Assembly (NCBI RefSeq): GCF_003171515.1
Contig: NC_089399.1
Span: forward strand, 620,001 to 684,000
Length of the DNA stretch: 64,000 nucleotides
Reading direction: 5' to 3'
Source: Pyrenophora tritici-repentis
Lineage: Eukaryota > Ascomycota > Dothideomycetes > Pleosporales > Pleosporaceae
A model generated the notes under the pieces. The model saw only the letters and a list, made by a program, of their open reading frames with translations. It was not told the DNA's origin and searched no databases. Both the position numbers and the translations under genes were made by a program. This document shows, one piece after another, positions 34,141 through 43,859 of this stretch. Every line of letters starts with the position of its first letter. Within the stretch, counting starts at the first letter, position 1.

Positions 34141-34703
34141 TTTTTATGGGGGGATGGCGCAGTGGTAGTGCGCCTGGTTGCTTCTGCTAGCTTGCTCGCA
34201 GAGGTTGAAGGTTCGAATCCTTCTCCCCTCACCGCTATAATAATTCTATTATTCTAGCTTTACCAAAAAACATCGAACGGCTCCTTTCGAAACCTGGAAA
34301 GTTTTTCACCAATACCCCGCACGCTTAACGCTAGCCGCCGCCGTACAACCGAGCCACAAAGTACCGCCGAGACGAAAATATGCCGCAACTGCCGCTATAT
34401 ACAACAAACGTTCAAGGTCCCATGACTTTTTCCCCTACGAGGTTTTTTTCAGTCTTAGGAGCACGGGGTTATTATAGCAAAGGGATTGGTCACAAAGGTG
34501 GAGATAAACGGGTGTCTATTACAAGGTCTCTCTCTCTTTCCTGTATAGAAGCAAAAAACCCAAACCCCCATAGTCAAACTCGACCAAAGAAACGAAATCC
34601 TACGGGTATAGAGGGAAAAAACTAGTCAAACGGCCCTAGGCCACCGTCCTACATAGTCTCTGACTGAAAAAGGACGTTAATGGATACTACTACTACTACT
34701 ACT
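34141..34703 (+). mobile_element. SINE-like retroelement with tRNA-like head and (TAC)n tail
   Basis: About 563 bp between identical 13-bp direct repeats. Its order is that of a SINE: a tRNA-related head (34148-34231) with A and B box promoters, an unrelated body, and a 3' tail of about seven TAC units (34685 onward) abutting the right duplication. Short tandem-repeat tails in place of poly(A) are known for several fungal non-LTR elements. A short T-rich leader (34141-34147) precedes the head. Two features fit less well: the body contains T runs of five to seven at 34302-34306, 34427-34431 and 34443-34449 that could stop RNA polymerase III, and the anticodon region of the head is irregular. 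The identical flanking repeats imply a fairly recent insertion. A partner LINE is not in the window. Confidence 0.75.
34148..34231 (+). other. tRNA-like head with A and B boxes
   Basis: 84 nt that fold partly as a tRNA. The acceptor stem is GGGGGGA paired with TCCCCTC (one G-U pair) with A as discriminator base. The D arm is GCGC around AGTGGTAGT. The T arm is GAAGG, loop TTCGAAT, CCTTC. The A box TGGCGCAGTGG (34155-34165) and B box GGTTCGAATCC (34210-34220) match the Pol III consensus well. The middle does not form a normal anticodon arm: a TTCTGC/GCAGAG hairpin is offset by seven extra bases and has an oversized loop. I could not assign an anticodon. It is therefore read as the tRNA-derived head of a SINE, though an intron-bearing or decayed tRNA gene is an alternative. 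Confidence 0.6.
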
Positions 34704-34716
34704 ACTCGGGGCTTTT
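34704..34716. repeat. Right target-site duplication of the SINE-like element
   Basis: Second copy of ACTCGGGGCTTTT, identical to 34128-34140, immediately after the TAC-repeat tail. Confidence 0.8.
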
Positions 34717-34745
34717 ACGCTCCCCTGATCACCGCGGCCCTTTAG

Positions 34746-35003
34746 TTACATATTGTCCGCCCCGGCAGTCTCTGGCGCTGGAAAACTGCCGGACACATAG
34801 TGGTATTCATCGTCCCCACCGCGATATCTACCTAGGTATACATGCCCATCTTCTTCTGGCTTCGCCACGAATCGACATGAGCCCATCCCTGTGGAGTAGA
34901 CCATCTTCACGCACTCAGGACGCCCACCGCACTGTTGTACTCGCAAAATACTGTCGCATACACGGCGCGCTCTTCGAAACAGTTCGCTACGATGTGGACA
35001 TCG
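34746..35003 (-). pseudogene. Remnant of a small cysteine-containing protein gene (tentative)
   Basis: On the minus strand, a stretch beginning at an acceptor-like TAG near 35003 reads DVHIVANCFEERAVYATVFC and then hits a stop. A frame shifted by one base continues with CGGRPECVKMVYSTG, CRFVAKPEEDG and a Tyr/Gly/Asp-rich end that stops at 34746. Both pieces have protein-like composition with cysteines, and they meet within about 30 nt. This suggests one exon broken by a small indel. No upstream signal-peptide exon was identified. Family unknown. The SINE-like element sits about 30 bp beyond the 3' end of this remnant. Confidence 0.35.
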
Positions 35004-36923
35004 CCTACCTAGGAGTTATGTACCTGTATAGCTTCGATGTTGATACATAACTAGGTATACTTGGAGAGCGTCCTAAGGGGACTGGATAGCGACGCACCGA
35101 GTTCCTTGTTGCGTTGATCTCGGAAGCACAGTGCTATCGTTCTTCGGTACGTACTAGTCAATGCATTCATGCATACACGAGGAATTGACCTATTGGTTTG
35201 TGCAGTGGATCATACGGTCTATCGTACAGCGTACCTACAGACATACGTCGCCCTAGTCGATGATGTCATCGGGTATTTTTCACTTCCGAATGTCCGTACA
35301 CCCCAGCGAAAGGCCACACTCTTATTGCTCCACGCATTCACCGTCCTGTTGGTTGTGTATGCTGTGCTTGCTGCTTAGCAAAATAATTCAAGCAGCTACG
35401 TGGCACTTCGCTTGGGTTGTCAAGACACTGCATCAGCAGGCGCTTGTCCAAGTCTTCAAGTCCGTACATAATCTTCACGTGAAGATCCGAGTCGCGAGTA
35501 GACTCACGGTATTAGTGCACGGAAGCGTCGGGTTTGCCGCCACTTGACAACTAGTCGGGTGATGAACCTTGCATACGGCGGTTTTGTTGACGCAAGAACT
35601 GGGCATATACGATGATAAATGGGATCTTCTGCATTTGACTCGTTCTGCGTGTCATCCGCTACGAAGCATATCATATGCAGCGTATATCTATCTAGCTGTG
35701 CCGAGAACTCATTTTGCTGTAGTCATGCATGACCTTACTCCAATGTTGCCAAGCTCACCCTTGGACCCATACCATACACCTAGAAATCTACCTCACATAT
35801 TATCCTCAATCTCGACCTCATTTGTCTCCTTGATGTCGTTCAAGTTCTGCCCCTTGTCTTCGTAGTCAGATCGCTCCTCATTGTTGCTGAGCCACGAATC
35901 GCCATCTCGTATCGATCCTCTAAGACTCTTGTACATGAGCGAGGTCTGATTTCGCACTCACCTCCTTGTCTTTGAAGGTGTTGGCTTCTAGCACTGCCTT
36001 CTTCCAGCGACACTCGGCCTTGCGCACCCCATTAACGATCAAGTCAGAGGAGAATCTGTCTGTCTTCCAATCCGCATGCGTAGCACTGTAGATCTTCGCT
36101 TGCTCATTATCAGGCATGTTGATGAGGTTCTGCAGCCACTTCTGTATCTTTCGGTACCCGGGGGTGTATATCTTGACCTTGGATGCTGCCCATGGGAGCT
36201 TGCGCCAGATTGGCAAACATGCGTCGTGAATGTTCGAGAATAATTGTAGTTCATGATCTGGGGCGCCTGGAACCCCGGTCCACCTCCACGGGTCTAGCGC
36301 CTTTACGTGAATGACAAGTTTTGTGAGATGTGGAATGGTAATGGGGGTGTTGATCACGCGATCGAATTGCCAATGTGAGTAGTTGATGCTGTACAAGTCG
36401 ATGTTGAGTTTGTTTATGAACTCCAATGGACGTTCACCGTAGCGCTTCGTACCATCGCGAGCGTATCCCCAACTTATAAGCTCCAGGAACCGATATGTGG
36501 GATGTGCCAGACAGTCATTAGCTTTATGTGTGCACCGAATTTTGAGTTCGAAATAGTTGTGTCCTTAGAAGAGGCGCTTGGTGATTGAATTTATCTCTTT
36601 GTTGACACCAAGGGGCGAGAGCAGTGTTGGAAGGGGACCGAGCGGCAAGCCGGGAATTTTATCCCGGGATATTTGATATGAAGGATGCATAAAAATGGGT
36701 TGCTTGAAACTCAAAGTGTACTTGAATGTGATAGTCCTCTGCGTGGTACCACTAGTCCAGTCATCATACTCGTCCTGGAGAACCTCGGAGTTGATTTGAA
36801 GTTTTCCAGGAAATACCAAAACAAGGCGAAATATCTTCTCCTTGATCTCTAGTGGTAGCCTACTAAAGAAATCAACCTTGTAGTGACGAGCAAGGATGGC
36901 GTTTTCGGTGCCTGGTGGTAGAA

Positions 36924-36936
36924 CATGGACACTCTA
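36924..36936. repeat. Left copy of 13-bp target-site duplication
   Basis: CATGGACACTCTA, identical to 38553-38565. On the gene (minus) strand it contains the in-frame TAG codon of the F-box pseudogene. Confidence 0.75.
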
Positions 36937-38552
36937 TTATTATTATTATTATTATATTTCCATTAGAGTCCTGTATCAGTCGGTGACTATGTAGGACTTT
37001 GGCTAAGCCGTTCTATGTATGTTGTTCAATATGGAGTTTCTATAGGTCTTGTACAATTTGGAGGATAGTTGCGTAGTCCAATTTCCGAGCTAGTCTTCCA
37101 TTGGCGCGGGTGCTAAAGAGCAGTGTGGTGAACAGAAAGAGATGTAACAGCGAGCTCTTTGCGAAAAGAAATATTGTTTGTAGTTTTATACAGTGTCTGT
37201 CTGTTGTTTTGTGTAGGCGTCTGTATATAGGGATCTACAAGAGAGAGAATAGATCTATACAGCTATTGCCTGGTCGATGTTTTGCTCGTGCGTGTGCTAG
37301 TGAAAGCAGGTGCTGGAGCGGTTCGGTATATGGGGTCGGTATATCGAGTCGGTTTAGGGCGTTCGGTAGAGAGGGTATTTGGTGTAGGCGTCTGTATATA
37401 GGGATCTACAAGAGAGAGAATAGATCTATACATCTAGTGCCTGGTCGGTGTTTTGCTCGTGCGTGTGCTAGTGAAAGCAGGTGCTAGAGCGGTTCGGTAT
37501 ATGGGGTCGGTATATCGAGTCGGTTTAGGGCGTTCGGTGGAGAGGGTATTTGGTGTAGGCGTCTGTATATAGGGATCTACAAGAGAGAGAATAGATCTAT
37601 ACATCTAGTGCCTGGTCGGTGTTTTGCTCGTGCGTGTGCTAGTGAAAGCAGGTGCTAGAGCGGTTCGGTATATGGGGTCGGTATATCGAGTCGGTTTAGG
37701 TCGTTCGGTGGAGAGGGCTTTTGGTGTAGGCGTCTGTATATAGGGATCTACAAGAGAGATAATAGATCTATACATCTAGTGCCTGGTCGGTGTTTTGCTC
37801 GTGCGTGTGCTAGTGAAAGCAGGTGCTAGAGCGGTTCGGTATATGGGGTCGGTATATCGAGTCGGTTTAGGTCGTTCGGTGGAGAGGGCTTTTGGTGTAG
37901 GCGTCTGTATATAGGGATCTACAAGAGAGAGAATAGATCTATACATCTAGTGCCTGGTCGGTGTTTTGCTCGTGCGTGTGCTAGTGAAAGCAGGTGCTAG
38001 AGCGGTTCGGTATATGGGGTCGGTATATCGAGTCGGTTTAGGTCGTTCGGTGGAGAGGGCTTTTGGTGTAGGCGTCTGTATATAGGGATCTACAAGAGAG
38101 ATAATAGATCTATACATCTAGTGCCTGGTCGGTGTTTTGCTCGTGAGTGTGCTGGTGACAGCAGGTGCTGGAGCGGTTCGGTATATGGGGTCGGTATATC
38201 GAGTTGGTTTAGGGCGTTCGGGTATAGGTAGCATCTAGATATATAGGCCTATTACTTTGCAGCAATAGAGATATATACCTAAGGAAGAGCCGTTGCTCTG
38301 TCGGTTTCGTAGAGGGTGCCTTCGATCGAACATCTAAAATCAGTTGGCGCACGGGCCATTTGCAGAGATTTCTCTCAACTAAGGCCAGGTAACAACTCTG
38401 TCAAAGTTGCAGCGGCCAGCGCGCCCGCCACAACGCCTGCACGCAAAAGCAGACGTTGGAAACTGATTCCAGGCAGGCATTTCAATGGAATTGAGATGAA
38501 AAAAGGGTAATCCAGGACCTTTTTGTCATCTCGAAAAGTTGGTGTTCGATGA
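36937..38552 (-). mobile_element. Non-LTR-like insertion with trinucleotide tail and internal 171-bp tandem array
   Basis: This 1616-bp sequence lies between perfect 13-bp direct repeats inside the F-box gene. Read on the minus strand, its 3' end is an (ATA)n run of about seven to eight units (36937-36958) abutting the duplication. This is the layout left by target-primed reverse transcription. It contains no long open frame: a 5' unique part of about 330 bp (38552-38226), then six 171-bp tandem units (37211-38225), then about 270 bp of unique sequence before the tail. No tRNA-like A/B boxes were found at its 5' end. It may be a non-autonomous derivative of a LINE or a 5'-truncated copy. The family is not identified. 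Confidence 0.65.
37211..38225. repeat. Tandem array of six 171-bp units
   Basis: The motif GTGTAGGCGTCTGTATATAG recurs at 37211, 37382, 37553, 37724, 37895 and 38066, exactly 171 bp apart each time. Units differ by a few substitutions and show no indels among the first five spacings. Variants alternate in the later units (for example AGAGAGAGAAT versus AGAGAGATAAT), hinting at duplication of a two-unit block. The array is inside the insertion in the F-box gene. Being a multiple of three, the period leaves one frame open over part of the array, which I regard as incidental. Confidence 0.9.
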
Positions 38553-38565
38553 CATGGACACTCTA
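38553..38565. repeat. Right copy of 13-bp target-site duplication
   Basis: CATGGACACTCTA, identical to 36924-36936, at the other border of the insertion. Confidence 0.75.
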
Positions 38566-39246
38566 CCACGGGCCAGTTCCTCGCGTCTTAAACACTTTCC
38601 TTTCGTCGTAGTGTTTTTCAAGGTCATCGGTATTATCGTGGTGTTCCGGATCGAAGAACTTCTCATAATCTTCGTTTTCACCCTCTTCTTCTGCCATCTC
38701 AGCGCCAGCCTTAGCCTTCCAAGCAGGCAGGAGGGAGTTGTCAGTCCTCTGGGCGCCAAGACTTGGCTCCACTCGAAGCTCGAAGTGCTGCTCATGTGGG
38801 AAATTTGCGTTAAATTTTGACTTATCTGATTTTAATTGCCTAGAAATGCACAAAATCAAGTGGCTGATGGTTTGCCTTTCGAAATCAGATCCGGTTTCAA
38901 GACAACGATGGAAGTAGGGTAGGTTGCGAGCTCGGCCGAGAATCTGATCCTCCGTTGCTTTTCGGGACCTACCCATCAAGAGTACGATCGCAATAATTTC
39001 GCTCGCTTCAAAGTCGCTGATGAAGTTGGGCATGCCTAGCTGTACATGGAGCAACTCGTGTAAGTCAGTGCCTAGTGTAGACCCTGGCCTCAGGACTTCC
39101 TTTTGGAGTTGGCCATCCACCGGTGCGCCAGGAAAATGTTCTTCGACTTCTTTGGCTGTAAAGCCCCGCTGAAGCTGATGATCAATTATGGTTTGTCTGT
39201 CCCCAGGCGGCAATTAGCGCAAAGATTCATGACGATGTCCCGTCAT

Positions 39247-41276
39247 TGTTGGAGAACCTTTGAATAATCCGGTCGTCAATTCTGTGTTCACCCGGCTGGA
39301 TGACGATAACTCACCTCAGGTGAGTCTGCGTCGTGTAATAGCTTAGCACTGGACGACTGTGACTATCTCCGTGTCTCCGGGGATCTTCGCTACTCAATTC
39401 GTTAGTTTATCGCTCGACCAACAACGTACGTGGGTGACCGCGACTCACCTGAGGGTCGCTGTAATTCGAAATAAGACTTTAGAGACCGAAAGTGACCGTC
39501 GCCGACGCTCAAAGTAAGCTTTAGTATCGTTTGGGGGGCCTTGGATCAGGTAGCTTGTCAGTATTAGACTCAACTTACAGCGAGGTCGCGACTTACCACG
39601 AGCGCAGTTTTATCCGTGATGTAATGAAATTGACAACTGCAATTGCGCAAGCGCAAGATGCTTCCGATAGTGCCTCCTCTTGTAAATGCCGGGCAATAAT
39701 GATGTAATTATTCAGCTTCCATTTTATTTTTGTCTAAGGTAAGGCACTGAGCAATACGAGATGTTGGTGCGGGTAAAGGTCCACATACTTGAGGTTGTGT
39801 GATCCCGCAATGTCGAACAGCTTTTACTCATTTTTGCGGGCCCTTCACACTGGCAGATCAGCTTAGCTTAGATGGGGGCGAAAATCGTAGCTCCTAGGCT
39901 GTTTGCACTCTTCTACGAATTGCACTTTTCGAGATCCTCCGCCACTTAGTCTATGATGTACCTTTCCTTGGTAGGCTATTCTCATTTCACTCAAGTAGTC
40001 CCTAATCTACTGGGATTGTTATATTTAAAGGCAGTGATTCTACATTATATGGCTCTTATTTTTACTAATTCGTAAATTCAAAGCCGGGGAGGTTCTGATT
40101 ATATCGTGTACTGATCGCTAGAGGTTGATTTTGATGACATGCTTGGTACCTGGGAAGTACTGAAGCTTCAATTCGCGATGTTGACCAATACTACTTTATA
40201 TACAGTGGACACAGGATATTGATCGAGAAAACTCTGGGTGGGCACGTTAAGGGGGCATCTTAAGAACTACTCCACATGTTCGAGATAATGCGAGTGGAAT
40301 ACGGAGATTGCACTTCTCTGAGCAAAGATCATGGCCGTTCGAGACTGTCCATAGATTTTCGCAAGATCCTTTTCGTACCGAGCCGTGCCTGCTAGTGACC
40401 TTAAGGTTGGAAGGACCTCGGGAGTAATTTAAAGCAATCACGGGGCGTTAAGGTTTACGCTAGCAGCGTCGATCATGCATGACAGCGTGTACAGGCACGA
40501 CTCCACAGGAAAGGCACGCTTAGCAAACATGGAATACTAATATCTATGTCGGATCGTGAGTATCGGTAGAGACGTCGGCTGCTTGACACTTCGGCCCGAC
40601 TTCGGTCCAACTTGCGCTGAGCTTAGGTGTACCTTCGTAGCACCTACGTTCGTAGATAATCAATACCAATACCAGTCACTAGAAGAACCTCGTTGTTGTT
40701 ATTCACCCGTACGATCGTACAAGGCCTACCAACAATCTACTAATATTCGTAGAATTTCAATATATAACGCAGCTTCCAACAGATTCTAGACAATGAGAGA
40801 GCTTTCCAGAAAGTGCAACATGTCAAATTCCCTGCTCTTAGTAGCTATTACCTACTTGTAGAGAAGCGTAGAGGCTATAGCTATACCTATCGTTAGTAAG
40901 AAGCGGTAACGGACTTTCCAGAAGGGGTACAGCCACGATACGTTACCCATTAATGCCGACGCGAAACTACACGCTATTCTCAAGAAGTGCTTCGGGTCGG
41001 GGTCTGGAACTAACAATGCCAACGATTTTAAGAGATTCGTACCTGACCCGGCGAATGGCGACTAGAATCATCCTAGTTTATTGCTCTGACAACTGCGATG
41101 GTCGTGAATATCCCCAAGTCCAGCCTCGTTCTCAGCTGTCTCCAACAGCGCCACAAAACTCAGGACTCAGTCAATTTTAGAAAGCCATTGACTCCTGTGA
41201 TGTATATATATATATATATGGCCTGAACTTGCATTCCAGTCTGTACTCAAAACGAAAAGGTCAATTCTTCATCATC
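39247..41276. other. Repeat-island spacer, no gene recognised
   Basis: About 2 kb of mixed sequence, AT-rich in the middle, with no recognisable gene. It contains a near-perfect palindrome ACTCACCTCAGGTGAGT at 39309-39325 and a (TA)n run at about 41203-41218, 60 bp before the secreted pseudogene, which could be a TATA-like element. Other direct repeats are short. Confidence 0.4.
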
Positions 41277-41931
41277 ATGCTGTTCAAGACATCTCTGTTC
41301 TCGCTCCTCTCGGTGGCCGCCGCAACCATGGACGTAAGCTGCTCACCTCAAATACCGCCTGCCTCTTGTTCAGCCTCTGCTACAGATGGTTTGCTTTCAC
41401 CGCGTGGTGATGTGAAGGTAGACTGCGATGTTGTCAAGGGGGCCTTGGGACTACTCAAAGGACTAGGAGCACCAGCGTCTTCTTTTTGCAAGTCGTACCT
41501 ACGTGTTCCCTGAACGACAACGGTTCCAGCTACTGTTACCCCAGGACCAAGGTAAGAGCTGTTGACTAAGAAAGGCCGGTGATCAGTAAGCTAATGAGTA
41601 TTCGTACAGTACCATGGACGTCATCGTAACCATTGTTACCACCACGACCGTCTTCGGAAACGCCAATTTCCCCAAACGTTCTGATATCACCCCCATGGCT
41701 GCCCCAGTTCATTACCTCAAGGCTCGAACAATTCCAAAAGGTTTAGACAAGTTTGCGGTAGCAGAAATCTCTTCCGCATGCGCCTGTCTTAAGATCTCGC
41801 CATTTAAGACAATTACCCTAACAATTACGGCACCAACACCGGTATGTTTAACTGGCTTCCTGTTGTTTTCTGTGTCACGCGCTGATGCCTCATCCATCTA
41901 GGTTACAACACAGACCAGCACAAAATTTTGA
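41277..41931 (+). pseudogene. Secreted Thr/Val-rich protein gene with an in-frame stop
   Basis: Three segments, 41277-41551, 41610-41841 and 41902-41931, join in phase (GTAAGA and GTATGT donors) into about 178 residues. They are broken by one TGA at 41511-41513. A signal peptide (MLFKTSLFSLLSVAAATMD) is followed by a Cys-containing part, then threonine/valine repeats (TTTVPATVTPGP, VIVTIVTTTTV), a SSACACLKISP motif and TITAPTPVTTQTST at the end. The pattern of a short N-terminal Cys domain and Thr-rich stalk is common among fungal secreted or wall proteins of unknown function. TGA could come from CGA by C-to-T change. If the stop is real, the product ends after 78 residues, which might still be secreted. 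Confidence 0.5.
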
Positions 41932-43600
41932 TAGCAACGGTTACAACATGCGCTCCTCAAGGTGGACTGTTGCGGTTTGTGAGGCAAGGGTATTGCGCAT
42001 GTCACGTGCGTTGTCCTGGCGCTCCTCCCTCCCCTCCATGAGCACCTTCTCCCCTCACCAGCATCAGAGATACGTCATATAAATAGACCCTGATTATGGC
42101 TACATATAAGGTGGCCATGACAGCACAACAACAACAGAACAGAATATACTCTGATGACTGCCTCGCGCGGTTACACTTTAATTGACTGCATTGTACTGCA
42201 ACATGGACCGTGTAACTGCTCTCACCCAGAAAAGTGCTGTAATCAAGCTTGCCTTTGTAGTGATAATCAGGATAACACAGTTAATCAATGCTTGTAGTAG
42301 TTACGGTCTATTACCATCAAGGCTGAAGTCTGTAGGGTGCTTGGCCGCCATAATACGTCGCAGCGGATGTCGTTTTTCGATGGCAGCGGGGTGTAGTGGC
42401 AAAAGAGCTCCTGAGCTTGGATGCCATTACTTGTAATATCTGAATGAAGCGCATCATTATGTGAACCCGTCGTGCATTGCGCCCGTTGGTGATATCGTCG
42501 TCTCCGCCGATGCAGTCCTGTCGAGCATCTCCAAACCTGAAATCAAAGACAATCTCTGCTCTTGGAGCAACATGATCTCGTTGTGTAGTTCACCTGTTCG
42601 TTCTGCAATGCCCAAACGTGGCCCCACTCTCACGGCGCCCATGAGGCTCAAGGCCTCATGCCCTAACACTGTCGTCGAACCAAACTAGCGCAGCATGAGA
42701 TAACAAAGTGACAGTAGAGATCGGTAGTATATTTCATCGCTCATAGAGCCAAGACAATTCCAAGGCCAGTAAAATGCTTAGCCCTACGCCCCTGCCTACG
42801 GGAAATGTGCTGTATGAAAAGCTGTGTCCTGGCCTTGTTACATAATATTTGATGCCACAATTGTATGCTCTGAAAACCATGACATGTTTGCTGCCATATA
42901 GGAGCTGACTGCACTTGCACTCGCTGCAGTGATCTGCGAGCAAACTATGGTAACGCGCACGATACTCTGATGGGCTGGGGCCTATGTGGGAGATACTGCA
43001 GATCATGCGGTGGACTGTGGGGGTGCTAGATACACGCTGAGGATAGCCTGAACATGCATCTGCGCTGAGTGTGCCTTTTCGCGTAGGCTGGGAGAATGTC
43101 GCTTGTGCTGCCATGGGATCGCAGATCTGATTCTGCCTCTCGCAGCCCTGTGGAGGTTGCTAGATACATGTACATCGTCTTCTGGCAATAGCCAATGCAT
43201 TCCGAGTACCTCTTAAGCAAAAATATGCACCGAGCATGCTGCTTACCTGCCTGGTCTAGGAAAAGATGTTTACAGCAAGAAGCCACTGCTGTGTAATCAC
43301 AAACTTAACCTGACCCCCACAGCCTCAAGCAGGATACTGCTTTCTCAAGTCGTGAGGGATTTCGGCTTCATCTGCAGCTTCTGGCGTTGTTTGGCCGCTG
43401 TGGCGGGGTTCACTTTCAGCGTCTGTCTCCCGCCCCTTCTCACAAACTCTTTGGCCACAAACTCCAAGAACCTTCACCCACGACATTCCCCACAAGAGAA
43501 CCTCATTGTTCTTAGATTACAGAGGGGTTACAGCCAGTCGACTTGTAACAGACGTCTGTAACCGATCTCATGTAAGTTTTTCTGCCCTTCTGCAGACACC
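41932..43600. other. Intergenic or degenerate sequence
   Basis: No convincing gene. A minus-strand frame at 42457-42669 has fairly coding-like codon use and a helix-like segment (GELHNEIMLLQEQRLSLISG), but no start context or partner exons could be found. It might be a fragment of a decayed gene. Nothing else recognised. Confidence 0.35.
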
Positions 43601-43859
43601 CTCGAGAGCTCGCGACAGCAGCTACGCTACGCCAACACCACCACCAGCAATATTTACCGTGCTGTGACGGGCGTTGGATGAGAGCAGCTTCTCTTCTCAG
43701 TGCTCTTTACATCTACACGTTGGCGGCGGTAGACCCCGTAGTCGAGCTGTCGATGGTGCTCGGTCGCAGCTAACATCCCCTGCAGCATACTACCACAACA
43801 CCAGAGGCACTCAGCCTACTGAACGGCGCCGAAAACCTCAGTTCTTCATACTCGTAATT

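Larger units (their letters stand above)
35920..39246 (-). pseudogene. F-box-type gene interrupted by a 1.6-kb insertion and three stops
   Basis: Removing the insertion at 36937-38552 and one duplicated 13-mer leaves a single frame of 566 codons, from an ATG at 39246 to a stop at 35920-35922. It is broken by only three stop codons: TAA at 39216-39214, TAG at 38565-38563 (repeated in the left duplication) and TAA at 36567-36565. Each is one C-to-T change from CAA or CAG. The N-terminal 227 codons are an unrecognised, well-behaved protein segment (TDLHELLHVQLGMPNF and others) with an acidic stretch before the insertion. The C-terminal part has an F-box-like motif, VDFFSRLPLEIKEKIFRLVL, near codons 249-268. 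A GTGAGT at 35961-35956 and an acceptor before 35876 may instead splice to an acidic last exon ending at 35793. The gene was intact recently but should not now make full-length protein. Confidence 0.75.

Noticed and set aside
34380..34625. 81-codon frame inside the SINE-like body
   Set aside because: SINEs do not code and the composition is not protein-like.
37101..37487. 128-codon frame over the 171-bp array
   Set aside because: The period is a multiple of three, so a frame stays open by repetition; no coding evidence.
37211..38225. CRISPR array
   Set aside because: Units are directly adjacent 171-bp repeats without short-repeat/spacer structure, in a eukaryotic genome.
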